DNA of 64,000 bases. It comes from Neoceratodus forsteri. Lineage: Eukaryota; Chordata; Ceratodontiformes; Ceratodontidae. The first letter of the stretch is position 1, and each line of letters opens with the position of its first letter. The stretch spans positions 100,908,001-100,972,000 of the forward strand of contig JADMNL010000028.1 in assembly GCA_016271365.2 (NCBI GenBank), in the 5' to 3' direction. Both the position numbers and the translations under genes were made by a program. A model generated the notes under the pieces. That model made no database searches and was not told the origin of the DNA. It worked only from the letters and a program-made list of their open reading frames with translations. Below, one piece after another: positions 56,827 through 64,000 of this stretch.

Positions 56827-59065
56827 TGGTCAGTGAACCAACCAGGTTAGGAAATACCCTTGACCTTGTGCTGGCAAATGGGGACTTTGTGAGAGAACTT
56901 ACAGTTGAGGAACCGCTGTCAGGGAGTGACCACCACTCAGTATGGCTCCCATTGGATATGGGCAAGGAAGGAGTGGAATCTGGCACAATAGTGCTGGACT
57001 TCAAGAGGGCTGCACTTTGGGAGGATGGGGGAGGTAAAAGGGTACCTGGCCAGAATTCAATCTAGTATGGACACTAACCAGAGGTGGGAGCTCATAAAGC
57101 TGGGATAGTGGAGGCAACCAAAACCTGCTGCAAAGCCCAGAGCAAAGGCTAGGGCTAAGAAACCGATCTGGTTGAGCAAGGAGGTCATGGAAAGAGCTGC
57201 CTTTAGGAAGTACAAAGAAAACAGGGAGGGGAGGACAGGGAGGAGTACTTGACAGAATCAAGGAGGTGACAAGGGCAGTAAGGAGCCAAAGCATCTACGG
57301 AACTCAGGCTGGTACAAGGCATTAAGAAGGGGAGAAGGACTTCTTTAAGTACATCAGGGAGAAAAGGAGCTGTAAGACCACATAGTAAGGATTAGGAAGG
57401 AGGAGTTGGTGGAAGCAGGGTGCGCATAGGTGAACCACTAAATGAGTACTTCTGCTCAGTATTTACTAAAGAGAAGAGGGGTGACACCCAAGGTGGGAGA
57501 AATGGCAGAAGGGGAGGAGGGTGACAGATGGGGGAAATCATGGAGAGCAGAGCCTGAGAGAGTTTGAGGGCAACTGAGGGTGGACAAGGCGCCCAGGCCC
57601 AGATGGCATCCACCCCAGGGTACCGGAAGGAGCTGGCAGAGGTCCTTGCAGGACCTTTGGCAGACCTAATTAATGCCCTCATTACATTCTGGTGTGTACC
57701 CCAGGGACTGTGGAGGATGGCCTCATGTGGTGCCCTCCACAAGAGTGGCCCCAAGGATGAACTGGGAAACTACAGACCAGTGAGCTCACATCCATTGTGG
57801 GTAAGCTAATGGAGACTATCCTGAAGGAGAGGATGGTGGCCCTCCTAGAGGCCAAAGGACTACAGGACAGCAGACAGCATGGCTTCATACGTGGAAGATC
57901 CTGCCAAACCAACCTGGTCGAGTTCTATGACTGGGTAACTAGGCAACTGGACAGGGGCCATGCAGTGGATGTCCTGTATCTGGACTTCAGTAAGGCATTC
58001 GACTCAGTGCCATATGGAAGGCTGGGAAGGAAGTTAGTAGGCACAGGAGTGGGTGCAAAGCTGGTGAGATGGGTAGGAAACTGGCTGCAGGGAAGGCAAC
58101 AGAGGGTGGTGGTGAGCTCTCACACCCAAGGGCAGTGACGAGCGGTGTTCCACAGGGCTCAGTGTTGGGACCAGTGTTGTTTGGGATATTCATTGCAGAC
58201 ATATCATGGGACATCAAAGAGCAAGATCAGTCTGTTTGCTGATGATACCAAGGTAGGCGGGTGGTGGATGACCTAGGGGATGGCAGGGGTTGCAGGATGA
58301 TCTGGCAAAGCTTGAAACCTGGTCAGACACCTGGCAACTGGGCTTTAATGCCAAAAGTACAAGGTGCTGCATTTTGGGATGAAGAACCCAAGGAGGAGTT
58401 ACCAGCTAGGGGAGGCAGCTAGCCCAGACAGAGGAGGAGAAGGATCTGGTGTGCTCATTACAGGGTCAATGAACAACTCGGCACAATGTAGGAAGGCAGC
58501 TGCAAAGGCCAACAAAATGCTGGGTTGTATTGCAAGGGGTATATCCTCGAGGAGAGAGGAGGTGATTCTGCCACTGTATAGGTCACTAGTTAGACCACAC
58601 CTGGAGTACTGCGTGCAGTACTGGCGTCCGTATCTGAAGAGGGACATTAAGTTACTGGAGGGGGTGCAGCGCAGAGTGACAAAGATGATCAAGCGGCTGG
58701 GGGACTTATCATACGAGAGGAGGTTGAAGGAGCTGAACATGTACTCACTGGAGGAGAGGAGAGACAGGGGTGACATGATTGAAACCTTTAAATACATGAA
58801 AGGAATAAACAAGACGGGTACAGAGGGGCTGTTCAAAGTAAGGGAAGGGAGGGCCACCAGGGGCCATGATATGAGACTGGAGCGAGGAAGGTTCAGGAGG
58901 GAGTTGAGGAGACTTTTTACAGAGAGGGTGGTGGCTGGGTGGAATGCGTTACCTGCAGAAGTGGTATGCAGTAGAACAGTGGACTGCTTCAAACGAGGAT
59001 GGGACAAGACAAGGGGGAGGGTTAATGAAGGGGAAGGGTGGAAGGGAGGGGCAGCTGCAGAATAA
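56827..59065 (+). pseudogene. CR1 ORF2, endonuclease end and reverse transcriptase, frameshifted
   Basis: Endonuclease end: NTLDLVLANGDFVRELTVEE and GSDHHSVWLPL. RT motifs: MGKLMETILKERMVALLEAK, QHGFIRGRSCQTNLVEFYDW, YLDFSKAFDSVPYGRL (first catalytic Asp), GVPQGSVLGPVLFGIF and LFADDTK (catalytic, about 58235). The C-terminal part is a 233-codon frame (58364-59065) with LVRPHLEYCVQYWRPYLKRD. Several frame breaks. Confidence 0.85.
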
Positions 59066-59141
59066 GGGGTGCTAGCTGCACATTCGAGCAGACTTGATAG
59101 ACCTCTAGGCCTTCATCTGCTGGCAAATTTCGTATGTTTGT
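56827..59141 (+). mobile_element. CR1 LINE, 5'-truncated, inserted in G
   Basis: About 2.3 kb on the plus strand, starting inside the endonuclease. The tail ends cgtatgtttg. A 4-base word aaga at 56823-56826 and 59142-59145 may be the target duplication. The G recombinase rejoins as ctgaagacaaagg. Confidence 0.84.
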
Positions 59142-59580
59142 AAGACAAAGGCTCAAAGGGGGGTTGCATAAGCTGAGCAATGCAAACATTAAGATCCCAG
59201 GCAGGGGCAGGGTCCCTGAATGGAGGGTTGGTATGAAGTAATCCCTTAAAAAACTTGGAGAATACAGGATGAGCTGAAAGAGAAGAGGGCTTACCTGCTG
59301 AAATAAAAGCAGACACAGCTGCCAAATGCACTTTTAGGGCAGCTGGTCTCAGCCCCAAGGTATTTAAGTGGACCATATAATCCAGGACTGTGGGTAAATC
59401 AGCAGATTCTGGGGAAATATGCTTTCCAGAACACCATATGGAAAACCTTTCCATCTGGAATTATAAGTAGCCCTGGTGGAAGGTTTCCTAGAAGCCTTCA
59501 GGATATCCATTACACCTTGGGAGAGGTGTAGATCAGCAAACTCTAAATCTTCAAGAGCCAGGCCTTGAGATTGAGAGATT
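59142..59580 (-). pseudogene. G tyrosine recombinase, N-terminal part
   Basis: LALEDLEFADLHLSQGVMDI and ASRKPSTRATYNSRWK lie in the 60377-59364 frame. After a shift, NTLGLRPAALKVHLAAVSAF follows in 59454-59142, up to the CR1. Confidence 0.82.
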
Positions 59581-60830
59581 TGAGGTTCGGGTACCAAACC
59601 CTCCCCTGAGCACAGGTTAACAGGTTGTGCTTCCTGGGAAGACACAGGGGAAGATGGACTGCTAAGGACAGTAGGAGTGGATACCAGGGCTGTCTGGCCC
59701 AATCTGAAGCACTCAGGATCACTTTGCAGGGTTGAGACCTGATTTTGACTAGCACTTTGAACAGGAGAGGGAAGGGAGGAAAAGCATACAGAAACTTCCC
59801 TTCCCAACTTAGGACTAAGGCATCCAGCGGGACTGAGCCCAACACTGGGGGCCTGCAGCAAAAAAGGGGAAGTTGGTGATTGGGACTGCAAAAAGATTTG
59901 GTTAGAGGGTCTTTCATTTGAGACCAAAAGGCTCTTAAATGGAACTGGATGTCGCTCATCTGAAATCTTGCTCCCTGCACTACTGCTGTAGAGGCAGCCA
60001 TGTGCCCTAGGAGCTGTAGAAAATGCCTTGCTGGTCGAGAGACCTGCAGGGTGAATGAGGAAGCCAGAGAGACCAGGGTCCTTGCCCTGTCCAAAGGAAG
60101 GAAGGCTCTGGCTTTCTGTGTTCAGCTCTGCGCCTATGAAGGTGAGGAGCTGTACAGGCTCTAGAACTGACTTTGAAAGATTGAGAAGGAAACCTAGAGA
60201 GGTGAGCAGTTGCTGAGTTATCTGCAGGTGTAACCTGACCTGGTCTGGGGACTGGCCTACTATGAGCCAATCGTCCAGGTAAGGGAAGATGGCAATTTTT
60301 TGCCTTCTTAGGGAAGCAACTGCTACTGCCAGGCATTTTGTGAATAACCTTGGAGCAGAGGTGAGGCCAAAGGGCATTGCTCTGAACTGGTAATGGCCTG
60401 AGGGCAGCTCGAACCTGAGGTACTTTCAATGGGAGCTTCTGATGAGAATATGGAAGTAGGCATCCTTGAGGTCCAGGGACGCTAGCCAATCCCTGGCCTT
60501 ACAGAGGTAGAATAATTCCCAGAGTCACCATTTTGAATTTTGGTTTTAAAAGGTGCTTGTTTAGGTATCTGAGATCCAGGATGGGCCGCCATTCTCCTGT
60601 CTTTTTTGGGGTAAGGAAGTATCTGGAGTACAATCCTTTGCCCTGGTGTAGGGGTGGAACCCTTTCCACAGCTCTGAGAGCCAGGAGGGAAGAGACCTCT
60701 GCCTCTAGGGCAAGTGCCTCTGGAGGATTTGCAGGTGGAAAGGATCTGGTTCTCATCTTTGGAAACTTTTTGGAGCTGAGAACCAGTCCCTGGCTTACTA
60801 CTTCCAAGACCCACTTGTCTGATGTCAGAG
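59543..60830 (-). pseudogene. G reverse transcriptase fused to the linker, RNase H deleted
   Basis: RT front: EWRPILDLRYLNKHLLKPKF (60807-60499). After a shift come MPFGLTSAPRLFTK and the intact catalytic IFPYLDDWLIVGQ (60377 on). The thumb frame 60094-59543 runs from ASSFTLQVSRPARHFLQLLG through KDPLTK straight to SFCSPNHQLPLFCC, which in other copies lies after RNase H. The whole RNase H domain is gone and the frame is kept. Confidence 0.84.
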
Positions 60831-62465
60831 ACTGCCAGTCCTGGACAAAGTAAGCCAGCCTGCCCCTACAGGTAGGTGAGAATCGGCCCTGGCAACCCCA
60901 TCAGGGTGCCTACTTGGCAGGGGCTTTGGGCTGAGGGGTGGAAGCAGGTCTGCTTGCCCGCTCCTGCCTCTCCCTCTAAAGAACCCCCTCTGGGCATAAG
61001 TAGAAGAGGAGGCCTGGCTTGGAAAAAGGCCTATGAAAAGGCCTGCCCTGCCCCTGGGAAGCTGCCTTGAGGAGTGGCCTGCCTTTCCTGGCCTGTGCAC
61101 CCTATAAGTGGTCCTATACTCATCCATTTTTTTCATGTAATTCTCTGTCTGCTCCCAAACAGAGAATTACCCACAACAGGAAAATCCATGGCTTTAGTCT
61201 GGGTATCCTAGACAGACAAGTACATCTGAGCCAAGCCATTCTGCGTAAGTGCCACAGATGTAGCCATGACTCTTGATGACACATCATTAGAGTCCACTGC
61301 AGCATGGAACTGCACCTTGGATGCCTCAATACCATCAGCAGCCACCTGCTCCAGCTCCTTGGCAGTGCTGGCCAGGGACCTGTTTTGCTAGAGCCATAAC
61401 AGTGTCCCATCTGGATTTCTGATATCTGCAACATAAGCCATATAATTTGCCTGTCTGAGTCCCAAGGATGCTGCCATGTACTGTTTCTTTGCCATGGCAT
61501 CAATCCTCCTGGAGTCCTTGTCCAGGGGTGTGGTCAAGGAATATTTGCCTTGTCACAGGCTGCAGCCTGCACTACCCCAACATGGCTGCATTGTTGTGAA
61601 AGGAACTCCGTATCAGAGCCTGACAATGTGTACCTCTTGTCCATTTTCTTATCCACAGGAGGTATAGTGTGAGGAGTTTTTAAAATTTTAAATGTCTGTT
61701 TCCCAAAAGATTTACGCAAGGGAATAGACAGTCTCCTAGACTCTGGGATATCCATCATTTCCACATAGTCAGGCTCCTCCTGATCATCCACAGCTCACTT
61801 TTTTATAAAACATAAAATGAGAAGTGGACTCAGAAATCCTAGGAGGAGACACTCCTGAAGGTCTGTCTGGGGAGATGTCCGGTTCAATGGGCACATCCAG
61901 ACTTTCAAATCCATGTTCACTCTCCTCATACTCCTCTTCCCCCTCCTCCGGTTCATAATATTCCTCTAAATCATAATCCTGAACCGGTGGAACCGGCCGA
62001 ACCGGGCGCTTACCTGAAGGTGCTGGTTCTGTCGGAACCAGGGAAAGCGACTGGACAATTTTAATCGCTTTGGCTATTTCTTCAGCGGTTGGAGAGGAAA
62101 GTTTTGGCTCCACACCAGCTGATTTCCTAATCCTTTGCTGGAACCGACTCCTGGAGTCAGTTCTCCTTTGCCGAGGAAGTCTAGCCTGGTCAGAGGAGCA
62201 CTCCTTCTGGTTCGGTTGGAACCAAACCGGGCTGGCCATCCGGTTCAGCGGACTTCTTGGCCTCCCTTTCCCTGAGCCTACCAACTCTCTTTTCCAGGGT
62301 AGCTGCAGGAAAACTTTTACAAATTTGGCAGTCTGCACTGAGGTGGTCAAACCCCAGACAATAAACACAGGTGGTGTGGGGGTCAGCCTTGGCAAAGACT
62401 TCCCCACACACACTGCATTGTTGAAACCCAGTGGGCCCGGATTTTCTTTTGGGTTTCTCAGACAT
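60825..62465 (-). pseudogene. G gag-like ORF1, frameshifted
   Basis: The ATG at 62465 starts MSEKPKRKSGPTGFQQ with the Cys/His cluster (CSVCGEVF, CVYCLGFDH, DCQICKSF). The next frame (62413-61784) covers the acidic part (YYEPEEGEEEYEESEHGF, PIEPDISPDRPSGVSPP). Later pieces are 61791-61534, 61503-61120 and 61136-60825 (tail and RG-rich end). Confidence 0.78.
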
Positions 62466-62852
62466 AGTGCCAGTCCTAACCAAACTTACCCGTTTATGGC
62501 AATCCACCAGGCAAGACCCTCTTATCGGTTCCCAACCGTGTCACGGGTAATGGAAAACCGTAATAAAAACTTTTTAGAACCGATAAGAACCGGTAACCAC
62601 ACTCTAAATCACAGATTAAGATACTTTAAAATAACCTGATCGGTTCAAACCGAACCGATAAACCGTTTATAAGTTCCACACAGAACAGAAATAATGTAAA
62701 CCTATCTAGTACTCACAAATACCACAGGCAGAGCTTGAACCGACCGGTTGCGGTTTAAATTCGGTCGAAAACCGAGAAAAACAATACTTTAACCGACAAA
62801 ATTAACTGAGCAGAAGGAGAAATCTCCGGAACGACTGTTCAGTGAGGCGGAG
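62466..62852 (-). promoter_or_regulatory. G 5' leader with CGGTT/AACCG hairpins
   Basis: The inverted repeat ATCGGTT...AACCGAT lies at about 62639-62660, with many more ACCG/CGGT words to 62800. Same layout as A, E, H and I. Confidence 0.48.
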
Positions 62853-63023
62853 TAAAGAATCTGACGGTTTGAGTTTGAAGAGCAGACAGACAGAGTTTCA
62901 ACCGAGCTTGAGCTCAGCGTTCCATGCCTGGCATGGAAAGTTAACTCTTCCACCTCCGGAGCAGTTCAAAGGTTGGGACTCACTGCATATGTCATAATAT
63001 AGCAAGACTTCATGTTGTTTGAA
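62853..63023 (-). repeat. G right ITR
   Basis: Inverted copy of the left ITR. Hairpin TTCCATGC/GCATGGAA at 62920-62938. Confidence 0.86.
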
Positions 63024-63500
63024 AATAAGGATATTTGCCCAAAAGTAGTCTTAAAAAATTGTATTTTAAATGTATAATTGTGCTGGGACCTAGTAAACAA
63101 CTCATTAACTAATCTAGGAAACATTAAAGGAATAGAATAAGGAAAAAAATTACATTTAACTTTAAATAAAAAAATGCCCATCTTATAAAGTACTCGATTT
63201 TCAAAAGATAAGGAAGATGACTGATTGTACAGATCAGAGCAATGGGTTCGAAAGGGTAAGTTTAGCCAAAACCTCAGAGCTGAATGGTAAATTACTTTAA
63301 GAGGACTCAAAACATTAGTACATGAGAATGTATAAATCAGTATGCCATAATCGAGTATGGAGAACAGAAAGCTATGAACTAAGAGCTTTCTGGATTCCAA
63401 AGTCAAAAAAGATTTAACTCCATAAGGCATACCCAACCTCTCTGATGAAGGATTTTCCTAAGATTCTGAATGTGAGGTTCAAAAGAAAAATATGTGTCCA
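63024..63500 (-). pseudogene. LX RT, upstream part
   Basis: An open frame on the minus strand (63436-63024) reads SRKLLVHSFLFSILDYGILI, YHSALRFWLNLPFRTHCSDL and so on. This is the connection region that follows the catalytic core in many non-LTR reverse transcriptases. The catalytic core itself is absent (5' truncation near 63524). Confidence 0.72.
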
Positions 63501-63524
63501 ACGTAATACCTAAGTATTTAAAAA

Positions 63525-64000
63525 CTACTTAGGAAATAGTCTCTGCAATACTGCTGTGCCAAACCTGGCATCACTCCTGGCCTGGGTGTCCAGGTAGTAG
63601 TGCTTAGTGAAAGTATGAACAATTTTCCAGGTAGCTGCTTTGCACATTTCAAGCAGAGGGATGTCCCTTGCAGCTGCTATGGAAGCAGCTGTACCCCTAG
63701 TGGAGTGGGCCCTCAAGCCCACTGGTGACTCCTTACCCAGTTTTCCATAGCAAGACTGAATGCAGGTCACAATCCACCGTGCAATGGTCCTCCTCTTTGT
63801 GGCTGGCTTACCCTTTCCCACTTCTCCACAGGTGAGGAGCAGCTGAGTACGCTCATTCCTATGGCCTTTTGTTTCATCCAAATAGTAACTGATAGCCCTT
63901 TTGACATCTAGGCTATGCAGCCTGCATTCTCCTGAACTAGAATGTTCAGTAAAGAAAACAGGCAATGTGATGGACTGATTCAAATGAAGTTCTGAAACTA
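63525..64000 (-). pseudogene. F tyrosine recombinase, C-terminal part, open
   Basis: An uninterrupted frame (63983-63525) reads LHSLDVKRAISYYLDETKGH, ATKRRTIARWIVTCI, the HxxR box LRAHSTRGTAAS and TWKIVHTFTKHYYLD with the Tyr. It reaches the conserved GTAVLQRLFPK end just where LX begins. The first catalytic region lies beyond the window. Confidence 0.84.

Larger units (their letters stand above)
55610..63023 (-). mobile_element. DIRS retrotransposon G, RNase H deleted, interrupted by a CR1
   Basis: G's own sequence is about 5.1 kb, shorter than the 5.7 kb of intact copies because the RNase H segment is missing. It begins gaaaaaattactcacc and ends gttgtttgaa. It lies in the LX reading frame, which closes in frame on removal. 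A 5'-truncated CR1 splits its recombinase. Confidence 0.89.
55304..63524 (-). mobile_element. LX, 5'-truncated LINE inserted in F, split by G
   Basis: LX's own pieces are 55304-55609 and 63024-63524. An A-rich 3' tail (read on the minus strand) ends at the left border. The coding part is the C-terminal region of a non-LTR reverse transcriptase. I cannot name the family with confidence. No clear target duplication is visible at its borders. Confidence 0.75.
54748..64000 (-). mobile_element. DIRS retrotransposon F, runs off the window, interrupted by LX
   Basis: F's own pieces are 54748-55303 and 63525-64000. The left ITR, spacer, ICR and recombinase C-terminal part are seen. RT, gag and right ITR must lie beyond 64000. 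It begins gaaaaaaattacttacc. Its ITR hairpin is degenerate, suggesting it is older than A, E, I or J. Confidence 0.84.

Noticed and set aside
2137..62507. Endogenous retrovirus or LTR (gypsy/copia) origin for the RT and RNase H genes
   Set aside because: There are no direct LTRs, no tRNA primer site, no protease and no DDE integrase. Instead there are inverted repeats, an ICR and a tyrosine recombinase, which define DIRS elements.
848..63023. CRISPR array suggested by the many repeated end motifs
   Set aside because: The repeats are ITR and ICR copies of vertebrate retrotransposons, are unevenly spaced and occur in both orientations.

Overview
The window looks like vertebrate, non-coding-rich nuclear DNA: the interior of one very large host gene packed with nested retrotransposons. 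The only host coding sequence I can support is one exon on the minus strand (52021-52206). It matches TBC1D20 exon 2 and has intact splice sites. If that is right, 1-52020 is TBC1D20 intron 2 and 52207-64000 is part of intron 1. Many DIRS (tyrosine-recombinase) elements, CR1 LINEs and other LINE fragments together suggest an amphibian with a large genome, perhaps a caecilian. That placement is an inference, not proven here.

I resolve ten DIRS copies, labelled A to J. Each has terminal inverted repeats (ITRs), an internal complementary region (ICR), a gag-like gene with an N-terminal Cys/His cluster (not seen in D), a reverse transcriptase plus RNase H gene, and a tyrosine recombinase (YR) gene, unless truncated. 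Nine lie on the minus strand and H on the plus strand. A, C, E, F, G, H, I and J are related. B and D are two clearly different families. All are broken by frameshifts, stops or deletions.

Nesting, left block: B (about 791-34444) holds A in its left ITR (848-6532) and C between its recombinase and RNase H genes (8333-30187). C holds E in its recombinase gene (9242-14961), a CR1 LINE in its RT gene (17307-22052, plus strand, with an 8-9 bp target duplication) and D in its right ITR (24415-30103). Middle block: H (34716-44962, plus strand) contains I (39039-44688). Next, J (45303-51207) sits inside the endonuclease reading frame of an older plus-strand LINE, which resumes at 51208. Right block, in intron 1: F starts at 54748 and runs off the window. 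It is split by a minus-strand LINE (LX, 55304-63524), which is split by G (55610-63023), which is split by a 5'-truncated CR1 (56827-59141). Another CR1 3' end lies at 52676-53253 and a small L2-like remnant at about 52390-52570.

The DIRS genes work together as a copy-and-paste system that is known from the family. Gag packages RNA, RT/RNase H makes DNA, the ICR templates joining of the two ends into a circle, and the recombinase inserts the circle without target duplication. The sequence supports this: each ICR spells the joined ends of its own element, and the interrupted sequences rejoin without duplicated bases, in two cases within an open reading frame.
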